Assembly: GCF_003990915.1 (NCBI RefSeq)
Contig: NZ_BHXQ01000005.1
Span: forward strand, 186,001-250,000
Source of the DNA: Chryseotalea sanaruensis
GTDB lineage: Bacteria; Bacteroidota; Bacteroidia; Cytophagales; Cyclobacteriaceae
Length of the DNA stretch: 64,000 nucleotides
Reading direction: 5' to 3'
Below the pieces are notes generated by a model. It was given only the letters and a program-made list of their open reading frames with translations. It was not told the origin of the DNA and did no database searches. The translations under genes and the position numbers were made by a program. Below are positions 8,891 through 17,770 of the stretch, one piece after another (position 1 is the stretch's first letter; each line of letters starts with the position of its first letter).

Positions 8891-9694
8891 ATGTCAAAAA
8901 TTAGAATCCTATATGTGGCTAGTGAGATTAATCCTTTTTTGCAAACCTCAGAGGTTGCTGACTTTGTCCGCAAGTTACCTCAGGCTATGCAAGAGAAGGG
9001 TATGGAGATCAGGATTCTGGTGCCGCGTTTCGGCATCATTAATGAGCGTAAAAACAGACTTCACGAAGTTGTCCGTTTATCAGGCATAAATATTCCCGTA
9101 GGCGATGAAGAGAAACCCCTAATTATTAAGGTGGCTTCAATTCCTAATGCCAAGTTGCAGGTTTACTTTATTGATAATGAAGATTATTTCCATCGCAAAT
9201 CTGTTTTTCATGATAAGGAAAATAAGTTTTATGCCGATAACGATGAGCGTGCCATATTCTTTTGTAAGGGCGCCATTGAAACTGTGCGTAAATTAGGATG
9301 GTCACCTGATATTGTTCATTGCAATGACTGGATAACCAGTTTTATTCCTTTGTATTTGAAAACAACTTATAAGAATGATCCGTTGTTTAAAAATGCAAAA
9401 ACAGTTTTCACCATATACAATAATAGCTTCACTCATAAGTTTAATGAAGATATTATGGACAAAGTGAAAATGCTCGACATCGAGGATGCAATGTTAGGTT
9501 CGCTTAAATCAGCAGACTTTGAAGGATTCATTAAAATGGGAATGGAGTTTTCGGATGCAGTAATAGTTGCAGGAGAAAACAAAAAACTTGATGATCTCTT
9601 CAAAACGATGAAAGAGAAGAAAGTAGAAACAATAGGTAAAGATCAAGATTACACCGAATCATACTTCAATTTATATAATGAACTTGTGGGTTAA
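8891..9694 (+). CDS. Half-length GT5 glycogen/starch synthase-like protein (N-terminal domain only)
   Basis: This 267-residue protein matches only the N-terminal Rossmann domain of GT5 glycogen synthases: ILYVASEINPF at the start, GMEIRILVPRFG, DIVHCNDWITSFIPLYL in the middle. A normal GlgA has about 480 residues; the C-terminal domain that holds most of the ADP-glucose site is absent. The KTGGLADV motif, whose lysine contacts the donor, is here QTSEVADF. Catalytic glycogen synthesis is therefore unlikely. It is first in a plus-strand unit and overlaps the DUF4270 gene by 17 bp, with glmS next. Inference: a sugar-binding or regulatory protein of envelope biosynthesis that is often mis-named glycogen synthase. 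Confidence 0.85.
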   Translation: MSKIRILYVASEINPFLQTSEVADFVRKLPQAMQEKGMEIRILVPRFGIINERKNRLHEVVRLSGINIPVGDEEKPLIIKVASIPNAKLQVYFIDNEDYFHRKSVFHDKENKFYADNDERAIFFCKGAIETVRKLGWSPDIVHCNDWITSFIPLYLKTTYKNDPLFKNAKTVFTIYNNSFTHKFNEDIMDKVKMLDIEDAMLGSLKSADFEGFIKMGMEFSDAVIVAGENKKLDDLFKTMKEKKVETIGKDQDYTESYFNLYNELVG

Positions 9695-11177
9695 ACGTAT
9701 AGCGCTGGGACTGTCTGCAGTCGTGGCGCTATTTCTTTTTGCGTGCCTGGATGATGAAAGCATACTAGGTTTCAGAAATCAAAATCAAAAATTTAAAGTC
9801 TCATACATTGAAATTCCGATTGAGTCGAGTGTATTACTCTTCGATTCGTTAAGGACATCAAATTCTATTAATGACCCAGTTAATAGACTACTAGTGGGAA
9901 GTTACGAAGATCCTGTTTTTGGTCGCATTACAGCGGAGGCTTATGCACAAATGCGGCCTTCTAACACTGGCAGAGCCAAGGAGACTGGGGCTGTATTTGA
10001 TTCTGTCACAATGCATTTGCATTTGGATTTATATAATTATGGCGGCTCATCATCTAGCGAGGAGTCATTTACCATTCACAGACTGACAGAGATGATGAGT
10101 TTTAGGGGTGGCAATGATTATTATACTAATACGTCTGTAGCTTATGATCCTATACCGCTAGGCACAGGTAGCGAGATAATAAAACCAGCGCTCTTCAATG
10201 AAGAATTAGATGATTTTACTACTGCAGATACTATTATAACTACCGATGTAAGGCTGAACGATGAATTTGGACTTGACCTTTTTGATAATTGGGATATAAC
10301 CAAAAAGAGCTTTACTGACTTTGATGATTTCTCAAAAATTTTCAAAGGGTTGGCTATAGTTGGGAACAACAATAGTAAGGTGTTTGGTATATCTTTATCG
10401 GACTCCACACGAGTTGCGCTTCACTATCACACAGCTACCGATACTTTAGTACTTAATTATTACATTTCTTTTGTGCGTGACGTGCCTAAACTTGGATTAG
10501 CGTCAACATCAAAGATTGTTGCTGAACGCAATACATCGTCACTTGCCGGGCTAACCTCACCCTATGCTGAATTTACACCAGCAAATCCTAATAAATTATA
10601 TATTCAATCTGGCGTCCCTGTTGTAACTAAATTGAATTTTTCTAAATTTTTAGAGTTCTGTGACACTATTGAAAATCTTGTAATCAATTCAGCAGAGTTA
10701 TCTATTGGAAGTATAGACGAGCCTCAATCATTCAGGCCACCGCAATCGCTATATCTACAGTTGATAGACAATACTAACCGACTAAAGCGCTATGATGGAT
10801 CAAAACAAGATAGTCTTGATCTGATATTTTACAATAACAAGGTTAGGTCATTATCAACTGCCCTCTCAGCAACTGAAAACACATCCAGAATAAGCAAGTC
10901 AAATACTTTGGGTGTAGTTGAAGACAGACAAGATCGTTTCGCTCAACTTAGTTATAACAGCAATACGAAAAGTTACAATAGCTTCATTACGCTGTTCATG
11001 CAAGAACTTATTGAACAAGAGTCAAATGCAGATCTCAATATAACAAAGTCAAGATTCACCAATTTTGCACTCTATCCGGGAAATCCATTTGCTGCTAAAA
11101 GTATTAACAGGATTTCTTTTAATAAAGAAAACCTCAAGCTTAAAATTTTCTATACTACTCCAACTCAAAACGATTAA
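9678..11177 (+). CDS. DUF4270 family surface lipoprotein
   Basis: A 499-residue lipoprotein of the DUF4270 family, a group found in Bacteroidota. Seen: an N-terminal hydrophobic segment ending in a lipobox LFAC (the cysteine would be lipidated), then DDESILGF and a long beta-rich region. The start overlaps the end of the GT5-like gene by 17 bp, so the two are translationally linked. glmS follows after 3 bp. Function unknown. Family members are predicted outer-membrane-associated and the conserved position beside glmS and panC hints at an envelope job; that is inference. Confidence 0.88.
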   Translation: MNLWVKRIALGLSAVVALFLFACLDDESILGFRNQNQKFKVSYIEIPIESSVLLFDSLRTSNSINDPVNRLLVGSYEDPVFGRITAEAYAQMRPSNTGRAKETGAVFDSVTMHLHLDLYNYGGSSSSEESFTIHRLTEMMSFRGGNDYYTNTSVAYDPIPLGTGSEIIKPALFNEELDDFTTADTIITTDVRLNDEFGLDLFDNWDITKKSFTDFDDFSKIFKGLAIVGNNNSKVFGISLSDSTRVALHYHTATDTLVLNYYISFVRDVPKLGLASTSKIVAERNTSSLAGLTSPYAEFTPANPNKLYIQSGVPVVTKLNFSKFLEFCDTIENLVINSAELSIGSIDEPQSFRPPQSLYLQLIDNTNRLKRYDGSKQDSLDLIFYNNKVRSLSTALSATENTSRISKSNTLGVVEDRQDRFAQLSYNSNTKSYNSFITLFMQELIEQESNADLNITKSRFTNFALYPGNPFAAKSINRISFNKENLKLKIFYTTPTQND

Positions 11178-11180
11178 TTT

Positions 11181-13016
11181 ATGTGCGGCATAGTTGCATA
11201 TGTGGGCCAGCGTCAAGCAGCCGAAATAATTATTAAAGGATTAAAAAGACTGGAGTATCGTGGATATGATAGTACTGGCATTGCTCTCTTAAACAAAGGT
11301 CTTAACGTATATAAAAAGAAAGGTAAGGTTGCGGAGTTAGAGTCTTTTCTTAAAGACAAAAATCTCAATAGCACTATTGGTATGGGACACACACGTTGGG
11401 CTACACATGGTGAACCCAATGATGAAAATGCACATCCACATTATTCCGCTACAAAAAAACTTGCCATTATTCACAATGGTATTATAGAGAACTATGGCTC
11501 GCTAAAACAAGAACTCATTAGAAAGGGTCATGTTTTCGAAAGTGAAACAGACACAGAAGTCTTTATACACTTTATTGAAGATATTAAGGAGAATGAAAAA
11601 TGCTCTTTAGACGAAGCCGTAAGACTTGCATTGACTAAAGTTGTAGGTGCCTATGCTATAGTCGTTATGTCCTTAGAAGATCCGAATCTTTTAATTGCAG
11701 CTCGCAAAGGTAGTCCGTTGGTAATTGGTGTTGGTAAAGACGAATTCTTCATGGCTTCTGATGCTACTCCTATTATTGAGTACACTAATGAAGTTATTTA
11801 TCTGAATGATCAAGAGATTGCTATTATCAATAATGGAAAATTGACAGTAAAGAATACAGCTAATCTTCCATTAACACCCTATGTGCAAACAGTAGACTTA
11901 GAACTTGAGGCTATTGAGAAAGGTGGTTACGACCACTTCATGATTAAGGAAATTTTTGAGCAACCACGCTCCATCCATGACTGTATGCGTGGCAGATTGG
12001 ATTCTTCTACAGGCCGCCTCATCCTAGGTGGTTTGCGTGAGTATATTAATAAATTGGTTAACGCAGATAGAATTGTAATTGTTGCTTGTGGTACCTCATG
12101 GCATGCAGGATTAGTAGCTGAGTACTTCTTTGAAGAGTTCTGCCGAATACCAGTTGAGGTTGAATACGCGTCAGAATTTCGTTACAGAAACCCTGTTATC
12201 CGAGAGGGTGACGTTGTGATTGCCATTTCACAGTCTGGTGAAACAGCCGATACTTTAGCCGCAATTGAATTAGCAAAATCGAAAGGGGCTATTATTTTTG
12301 GTGTGTGTAATGTTGTAGGCTCTTCTATACCTCGCGCTACGCATGCAGGTGCATATACACACGCAGGTCCTGAAATTGGTGTTGCGAGCACTAAAGCATT
12401 TACAGCACAGCTTACCGTGCTAAATATGATTGCATTGAGTGTGGCGCACAAGAAAGGAACAATAACTGAACAGAAGTATCATGAGATGCTTACTGAGATG
12501 GAAAATATTCCTGCTAAAGTTGAAACTGCTTTAAAACTGAATGATCAAATTAAAACCATAGCCACTGAGTTTAAAGACTCACGCAACTTCTTGTACTTAG
12601 GTCGTGGTTATAACTTCCCGGTTGCCTTAGAGGGTGCTTTAAAACTAAAAGAGATATCGTACATCCATGCTGAAGGTTATCCGGCCGCAGAGATGAAGCA
12701 TGGCCCTATCGCCTTGATTGATGCTGAAATGCCTGTTGTGTTTATTGCAACTAAAGATAGCTCATATGAAAAAGTTGTCTCTAATATACAGGAGGTAAAA
12801 GCACGAAAAGGAAGAGTTATTTCAGTTGTAACTGAAGGAGATACAATCATTCCTAAAATGTCTGATTATGTTATTGAGGTTCCTGCTACTATAGATTCTC
12901 TAATGCCTTTAGTGTCCGTAGTACCACTTCAGTTACTCTCTTACCATATTGCTGTTATGCGTGGATGTAATGTTGACCAACCAAGAAATCTCGCGAAGAG
13001 TGTAACAGTAGAATGA
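11181..13016 (+). CDS. glmS: Glutamine-fructose-6-phosphate aminotransferase GlmS
   Basis: Makes glucosamine-6-phosphate from fructose-6-phosphate and glutamine, the entry step for peptidoglycan and other amino sugars. Seen: 611 residues; Cys2 is the N-terminal amidotransferase nucleophile in CGIVAYVG, followed by GHTRWATHGEP and HNGIIENY of the glutaminase domain. Two SIS domains follow, with ACGTSWHAGL, SQSGETADTLAA, ALEGALKLKEISYIHAEGY and the C-terminal PRNLAKSVTVE tail. It is last in the three-gene unit. No glmS ribozyme is expected in this phylum and none fits in the 3-bp gap upstream. Confidence 0.98.
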   Translation: MCGIVAYVGQRQAAEIIIKGLKRLEYRGYDSTGIALLNKGLNVYKKKGKVAELESFLKDKNLNSTIGMGHTRWATHGEPNDENAHPHYSATKKLAIIHNGIIENYGSLKQELIRKGHVFESETDTEVFIHFIEDIKENEKCSLDEAVRLALTKVVGAYAIVVMSLEDPNLLIAARKGSPLVIGVGKDEFFMASDATPIIEYTNEVIYLNDQEIAIINNGKLTVKNTANLPLTPYVQTVDLELEAIEKGGYDHFMIKEIFEQPRSIHDCMRGRLDSSTGRLILGGLREYINKLVNADRIVIVACGTSWHAGLVAEYFFEEFCRIPVEVEYASEFRYRNPVIREGDVVIAISQSGETADTLAAIELAKSKGAIIFGVCNVVGSSIPRATHAGAYTHAGPEIGVASTKAFTAQLTVLNMIALSVAHKKGTITEQKYHEMLTEMENIPAKVETALKLNDQIKTIATEFKDSRNFLYLGRGYNFPVALEGALKLKEISYIHAEGYPAAEMKHGPIALIDAEMPVVFIATKDSSYEKVVSNIQEVKARKGRVISVVTEGDTIIPKMSDYVIEVPATIDSLMPLVSVVPLQLLSYHIAVMRGCNVDQPRNLAKSVTVE

Positions 13017-13241
13017 TGTGAAGATTTGATAACTAGAAGACCTGCCTAGTTAATAATGTTTTAGAAAACAAAATTATGACTAAGGTTTTTTTTAATTCCT
13101 AAAGGTGACTGGCTATTATCCTGTTCCATGCAAGTATGAGTAATCAAAATAATAATTCCATTAAGTAGCAACAGCAATCTGCCAAAAGCTAATTTTACCG
13201 TTATCTTATTTACAAAACTTAACTCAATTCATAACTGATCA

Positions 13242-13865
13242 ATGAAAAAAATCTTATTACTCTCACTATCTATTCTGTTTCTTTCCTGCCAATCAAACGA
13301 TATAGAAATTCCTGAATTTGCATTGGAACCTGCCGATGAATTCAGTGAAGACGAATATGACGTTTACAGCGCTATTTTAGGAAACTTCAGTAATACCCAA
13401 GTGGTTATTAAGCAACAAACTACTTCCCGAACTCCTGTAGAATCCGCTTTTGAGCTCTTCTTCAATCTGGATAAGATGTCAAACATGGAGGCCACTCTCT
13501 TCTCAAATTACGAAGCTGAAAATGCGGAGACAAGTTTATTAGGTGAAGAACTTAAGATTACGGCTAAAGAGACCTATCTTCTTTCAAACGAAGAGCATCG
13601 TTATTTCTTTGACCAACCTGATCTGAAAAAATCTTGGTTGCTTTTTCAGAAAAAATATCCTACGTCTGGCACATGGTATTTCATCCTGAATAAAATAGGA
13701 TTTAATGCGGATGGAACGCAAGCAATCGTTGGAATCCAATCATACTGGTATATGGATTCGGATAGTGAACCCACCCAAAGCACAGGCCGACTACATTACC
13801 TGGAAAAGATTAATGACAGTTGGGAGGAAATCGGATCAGCAGGTTATTCCTTAGATGGATTATAA
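13242..13865 (+). CDS. Predicted lipoprotein, unknown function
   Basis: A 207-residue protein with a clear lipoprotein signal: MKKILLLSLSILFLSC, lipobox LFLSC, then an acidic spacer. The remainder has no motif I recognise. It contains aromatic and acidic residues and ends in GYSLDGL. It follows glmS after 225 bp of non-coding DNA and converges with the amidohydrolase gene, overlapping it by 6 bp. The signal peptide and normal composition argue it is real. Function not assigned. Confidence 0.8.
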   Translation: MKKILLLSLSILFLSCQSNDIEIPEFALEPADEFSEDEYDVYSAILGNFSNTQVVIKQQTTSRTPVESAFELFFNLDKMSNMEATLFSNYEAENAETSLLGEELKITAKETYLLSNEEHRYFFDQPDLKKSWLLFQKKYPTSGTWYFILNKIGFNADGTQAIVGIQSYWYMDSDSEPTQSTGRLHYLEKINDSWEEIGSAGYSLDGL

Positions 13866-14681
13866 AAAATCTTCCTCAAACTCGCCTTGCTCAATAGAGA
13901 AATCATCACCATCGAGGTAAGCTGGAAATTTATCTCGGAATGATAATAATGCATTGGCGCTTAACTCAATTGTCTTTTCAGCTTCAATACCATCAATAGA
14001 AAAAATAGTATCGCCTTTAGGACCGATTACGGCCGAATTACCATTGTACTCCATACCATCGGCATCAATGCCCACCCGATTTACGCCTACTACATAACTC
14101 AAGTTTTCGATAGCGCGTGCTCTCAGTAGAGTTTCCCAGGCGTTAATACGTACTTGTGGCCAGTTTGCAACGTATAGCAGCACATCGTAATTTAATTTCT
14201 GTGTTTCATGATCGAAACGGTTGCGGCTCCACACAGGGAAGCGCAGGTCGTAACAGATTTGAGGACAAATTCTCCATCCCTTCCAGGTGGCAACCAAGGT
14301 ACTCTCTCCGGGTGAATAGACCTTATGCTCGTTAGCCATTCTGAATAAATGACGTTTGTCGTAGCTTTTATGCTGGCCATTAGGCTCCATCCATAACAGA
14401 CGGTTGTAATAGCGATCGTGTACATTGCAAATGTAGCTGCCTAAAATTAATGCTCCCGTTTGTTCAGCCATCTGACGCATCCATTTTGAAGTACGCATGT
14501 TCATCATTTCTGCATGCTTAGAGGCATTCATGGTGAAGCCAGTGGTAAACATTTCAGGGAGTATGATGATGTCTGTAGGGCCGGAAATTCTCCAGATTTT
14601 CTCTTCAAACATGGCCAGGTTAGCACCAACGTCTTCCCAATTGATATCGGACTGAATAAGTGAAATCTTTAAATCCTGCAT
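13860..14681 (-). CDS. Nitrilase-superfamily amidohydrolase (omega-amidase/YafV-like)
   Basis: A carbon-nitrogen hydrolase of 273 residues. Seen: the Glu-Lys-Cys triad at Glu43 (ILPEMFTTGF), Lys109 (YDKRHLF) and Cys143 (ICYDLRFP). The sequence is close in style to bacterial YafV-type omega-amidases, which remove the amide from alpha-ketoglutaramate and alpha-ketosuccinamate. Family knowledge supports a metabolite-repair role; the exact substrate is inference. It is a single minus-strand gene, overlapping the convergent lipoprotein gene by 6 bp at its 3' end. Confidence 0.92.
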   Translation of the reverse strand: MQDLKISLIQSDINWEDVGANLAMFEEKIWRISGPTDIIILPEMFTTGFTMNASKHAEMMNMRTSKWMRQMAEQTGALILGSYICNVHDRYYNRLLWMEPNGQHKSYDKRHLFRMANEHKVYSPGESTLVATWKGWRICPQICYDLRFPVWSRNRFDHETQKLNYDVLLYVANWPQVRINAWETLLRARAIENLSYVVGVNRVGIDADGMEYNGNSAVIGPKGDTIFSIDGIEAEKTIELSANALLSFRDKFPAYLDGDDFSIEQGEFEEDFL

Positions 14682-14799
14682 AATTACCTTGTTTTAAGCG
14701 CACCGATTGGTGAAAAGAGATGCAAAGAAACGAAAGCAAGGGCAAAAAGTCTAACAAAAATTGTATACCCAAACACACATTTATACCAATCTAAACAAT

Positions 14800-15009
14800 T
14801 CAGAAGTCGAGTTCCCTAATTTCGAAATCAGGACCTTTGCCATAGCGAATTAAATCTTTGAGCAGGTAGCGTTCCAGCGTGTGGATATCCTTAACTCGAA
14901 AATCGCCATTGGCTAAAATATCTTCAATCACAAAATCATGGCGTTCTCCATAATTGATCAGCTTATACTTTTTAGCGGTGCGTAAAACATCAAATGACAA
15001 ACCCTTCAT
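14800..15009 (-). CDS. Small conserved-looking hypothetical protein (69 aa)
   Basis: A 69-residue protein with balanced, charged, mixed alpha/beta-like composition and a good ATG start at 15009. I recognise no domain. Its coding quality is better than random frames: there is a regular pattern of hydrophobic and charged residues (DFVIEDILANGDFRVKDI) and no long low-complexity runs. It lies alone between two minus-strand genes with about 90-120 bp on each side. Function unknown. Confidence 0.6.
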   Translation of the reverse strand: MKGLSFDVLRTAKKYKLINYGERHDFVIEDILANGDFRVKDIHTLERYLLKDLIRYGKGPDFEIRELDF

Positions 15010-15095
15010 TTTACTACAATTCTTCTTCGCGTTTTCAGCACAAAATTATTGATCTATTTATAAACCAATGAAAAAATATTTTGTTCCCAATATTA

Positions 15096-15767
15096 TTAAT
15101 CTTTATCCATGTATAACTGGAGTGCTCCGCGGTAAAAAACATATGCAGCAATAGCCATCAGGATATGACTAATATCGAGGTGGTTGAACCAGGTGTGTAA
15201 GGCAATTTTGTTCATATAAACCAAAGCTGCAGTTGATGCTATGGCAACTGCAATAATAATGGTTCGGCTACCTGCATTTTTGGTTTTGTAATAGATATAA
15301 GCATGAAAGGGAAATACGATTGCCAGCAAACCATAGCCAGAATGAAACTCAACCCACTTAAAGTTAAGTGTGTAAAGTGTTATCGACATGATAGTGACTA
15401 GTTCAACAACATTTAAATTCAAAAAGAACTTGCCTACTTTTTCGGGAACATGTGTTTTGGCATAGTCAATGGCCGACCGCTCGATAAGCGCAACTGAAAA
15501 CATACTTACAATCCAGCCAGGTAATTTCCAGCTGAAACTAAAAGCATATAAAAATGCATGACCGATTAAGCCACCGAGTAAAGTAGCTAATGCCATCAGT
15601 AAAAAATAGTAGCGAAAATAAATCAGGCTTTTTGAGCTAACCGTGAGCTTACCAAGTTTGTGCCATGCATAAATACAAACTGCACTCACTAACAAATCCG
15701 TCAGTGTAGTGATCGGTTCATCTATGCGTAAGCCCAGCCAGTATATGGAAGGTTGTGGATCAACCAT
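15096..15767 (-). CDS. Polytopic membrane protein, possibly ceramidase-like (CREST) fold
   Basis: A 223-residue protein with about seven transmembrane segments. Histidines occur at membrane positions, notably GGLIGHAF and the C-terminal HTWFNHLDISHIL. Two histidines spaced in a late helix plus an earlier histidine recall the metal site of the CREST superfamily (alkaline ceramidases, PAQR receptors). That link is inference from motif layout only. It is single, with little spacing to the small upstream gene. It may otherwise be described as a DUF-type membrane protein. Confidence 0.75.
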   Translation of the reverse strand: MVDPQPSIYWLGLRIDEPITTLTDLLVSAVCIYAWHKLGKLTVSSKSLIYFRYYFLLMALATLLGGLIGHAFLYAFSFSWKLPGWIVSMFSVALIERSAIDYAKTHVPEKVGKFFLNLNVVELVTIMSITLYTLNFKWVEFHSGYGLLAIVFPFHAYIYYKTKNAGSRTIIIAVAIASTAALVYMNKIALHTWFNHLDISHILMAIAAYVFYRGALQLYMDKD

Positions 15768-15886
15768 TTTTTTTGCTTTAATCTACGGCTAAGTTAAACC
15801 ATTACTCAGTTAACAATAGCAAGATTTCGGTTGAGAAGATGATAAAATTCAATGATTTTTGATATCATAATTTTATAGCTTTAAGC

Positions 15887-16750
15887 ATGGCTACTCAGGA
15901 AGAAGTTAACTATCAGCGTATTGAAAAAGCCATTGTGTACCTGGAAGAAAACTTCTTGAAGCAACCCAGTTTGCTGGAAGTGGCAGAAGAGGCTTCAGTA
16001 AGTCCTTATCATTTTCAACGTTTGTTCAGTGAGTGGGCGGGTATTAGTCCGAAACGCTTCATGCAGTTTTTAACTGTTGATTTTTTAAAGGAGAAACTTC
16101 ATGAGTCTCGCAACTTGATTGAACTGGCTGAAACGGCCGGCCTTTCTGGTCAGGCACGCATTTATGATCTCTTCACTTCCTTAGAGGCTGTAACGCCACA
16201 AGAATATAAGCAAAGCGGAGCAGGTTTGCAGATTGATTATGGTTTTCATGAAACCACTTTTGGCTTAGCACTAATTGGTACAACCAAACGGGGTGTGTGC
16301 TGGCTCTCTTTTGTAGAGGCTGATACGGATCGTTCTTTAGCAATAGCAACGATGCAGGCCCATTGGCATCAATCAACATTACTTGAGAATAAAAATGTTA
16401 CTCAAATTTTTGCTGACAATATTTTTACCCAAACCAAAGACAACCAGAAACTACATGTTCTGGTAAAGGGTACTAACTTTCAGGTAAAAGTTTGGGAAGC
16501 CTTATTGCGTATTCCTGTGGGTGCAGTAACCACGTATAAGCAAGTAGCAGAAAGTATAGGTAACCCAAATGCCATGCAAGCAGTGGGTTCTGCTGTGGGC
16601 GCTAATCATATTGCGTATTTAATTCCTTGCCATCGTGTTATTCGGAAGGATGGTATTCTTGGTGAGTATCGCTGGCAACCCGTGCGCAAGAAAAGTATGA
16701 TTGGTTTAGAAATGGCACGTTATGCAAATCAGTCACTAACCGTGAGATAA
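15887..16750 (+). CDS. Ada-like fusion: AraC-type HTH plus O6-methylguanine-DNA methyltransferase
   Basis: This 287-residue protein joins an AraC-type helix-turn-helix DNA-binding region (residues about 10-115, LEVAEEASVSPYHFQRLFSEW) to an O6-alkylguanine-DNA alkyltransferase domain. The acceptor cysteine is Cys248 in IPCHRVIRKDG. The N-terminal metal-binding methylphosphotriester domain of E. coli Ada is absent. It therefore can repair O6-methylguanine and probably regulates, but cannot sense phosphotriesters the Ada way. A near-consensus -7 element TAGCTTTA (15876-15883) ends only 3 nt before the ATG. The 3' end overlaps the convergent HhH gene by 22 bp. Confidence 0.93.
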   Translation: MATQEEVNYQRIEKAIVYLEENFLKQPSLLEVAEEASVSPYHFQRLFSEWAGISPKRFMQFLTVDFLKEKLHESRNLIELAETAGLSGQARIYDLFTSLEAVTPQEYKQSGAGLQIDYGFHETTFGLALIGTTKRGVCWLSFVEADTDRSLAIATMQAHWHQSTLLENKNVTQIFADNIFTQTKDNQKLHVLVKGTNFQVKVWEALLRIPVGAVTTYKQVAESIGNPNAMQAVGSAVGANHIAYLIPCHRVIRKDGILGEYRWQPVRKKSMIGLEMARYANQSLTVR

Positions 16751-17619
16751 GGTTTCATTTTATTGAAGGTATTCTGATCAATCACTTTTATGTTAAGTAA
16801 TTCATCTAATTCATTAAAAGCTTTATGTTGGTAGCGAAACGCTACAATGGCTTTGGCATTTTTGTATTTGATGTAAGGATGTTTGGCTAACACTTCTTCA
16901 CTAGCCGTGTTGATGTTGATTTTAGTAGGCTCCACTACATCGGGAATGAAAAAGTTTTTAAGAATTCTATTCACAACCATACTATCTAAGCCGTAAACTT
17001 CTTTCAACTGACTCGTCTGTATAAAGCCTCCAAGACTATTTCGATAATTAATTATACGAAGCGAAAGTTTTTCACCGATACCATAAACCTGTTTAAGCGC
17101 AGCAGTATCCGCTTGGTTCAAATCGGTTTTTATCTTTTCTATTTTAGCAACGTTTATCTTTTCAGTGACAAATTTTTCCCGCTTCACCAGGCTTTCTGGT
17201 AAAAGCATATAAGGATACATAAGTACGTATAAACTGCTGTCCATACCATAAAGCCTGAGTAAGTCTTGCTTAATGCGGAATTCTCCTCCCTTGTTACGGT
17301 AATTTTCAATACGGCTGGCCAGTGTTTTACTAAATCCAAGCGAAGTCAATTCTGATTGGGTGGCTTTGTTTGGATCGAATGGGAATAGTACAGGAGCTAA
17401 ACTTGACGAAACTTCCGTTTGTGACATGGCCATAAGTTGTACCAAACTATCAAGCTTGTGTGTTTCATCTTTCAGTTCGATAGGTGCTTGTGCGCGCCAG
17501 TTTCTGTAAAGCGGTTCAGAGAAGATGACAAAGATCATAAGTGGCATAAGCACTAGAAAGCCATTGGTTTCGGTTCGTGAAAAACCAAAAAAATTGCGCA
17601 CGATTTTCCGAATTTTCAT
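16729..17619 (-). CDS. Helix-hairpin-helix (ComEA-type) membrane-anchored protein
   Basis: A 296-residue protein with one N-terminal transmembrane segment (LVLMPLMIFVIF) and a series of helix-hairpin-helix DNA-binding-type repeats: FDPNKATQSELTSLGFSKTLASRI, LNQADTAALKQVYGIGEKLSLRI and ININTASEEVLAKHPYI. ComEA-like proteins bind DNA at the cell surface; in Bacteroidota such proteins are widespread and mostly uncharacterised. The start at 17619 fits a short cytoplasmic tail before the membrane segment; an in-frame ATG at 17643 is less likely. It converges with the Ada-like gene and is divergent from hemA. Confidence 0.88.
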   Translation of the reverse strand: MKIRKIVRNFFGFSRTETNGFLVLMPLMIFVIFSEPLYRNWRAQAPIELKDETHKLDSLVQLMAMSQTEVSSSLAPVLFPFDPNKATQSELTSLGFSKTLASRIENYRNKGGEFRIKQDLLRLYGMDSSLYVLMYPYMLLPESLVKREKFVTEKINVAKIEKIKTDLNQADTAALKQVYGIGEKLSLRIINYRNSLGGFIQTSQLKEVYGLDSMVVNRILKNFFIPDVVEPTKININTASEEVLAKHPYIKYKNAKAIVAFRYQHKAFNELDELLNIKVIDQNTFNKMKPYLTVSD

Positions 17620-17755
17620 AGTGTAACGTTGCCCATCTGACAACTAAAATAGCAAGCCCGCGTTGCTATACAAAATCTTTGATTTTGGCTTATTTGAACT
17701 AATTCTAAATAATATTTCTTGTGATTTTCGTCACGCTGAATAGCCTTATAGACCT

Positions 17756-17763
17756 TACTTTTG
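17756..17763 (+). promoter_or_regulatory. -7 promoter element of hemA, nearly leaderless
   Basis: TACTTTTG fully matches TAnnTTTG and ends 7 nt before the hemA ATG. With the usual distance the RNA would begin about 4 nt before the ATG. A convincing -33 TTG at 19-21 bp was not found. Confidence 0.55.
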
Positions 17764-17770
17764 TGGTTCG

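Noticed and set aside
9678..9694. Frameshift between the GT5-like and DUF4270 genes
   Set aside because: The 17-bp overlap has a proper ATG and lipoprotein signal for the second gene; it is a normal translational overlap, not a broken fusion.
13028..13053. AACTAG/CTAGTT arms after glmS as a terminator
   Set aside because: Only six pairs with a nine-base loop and no T-run; not enough to call.
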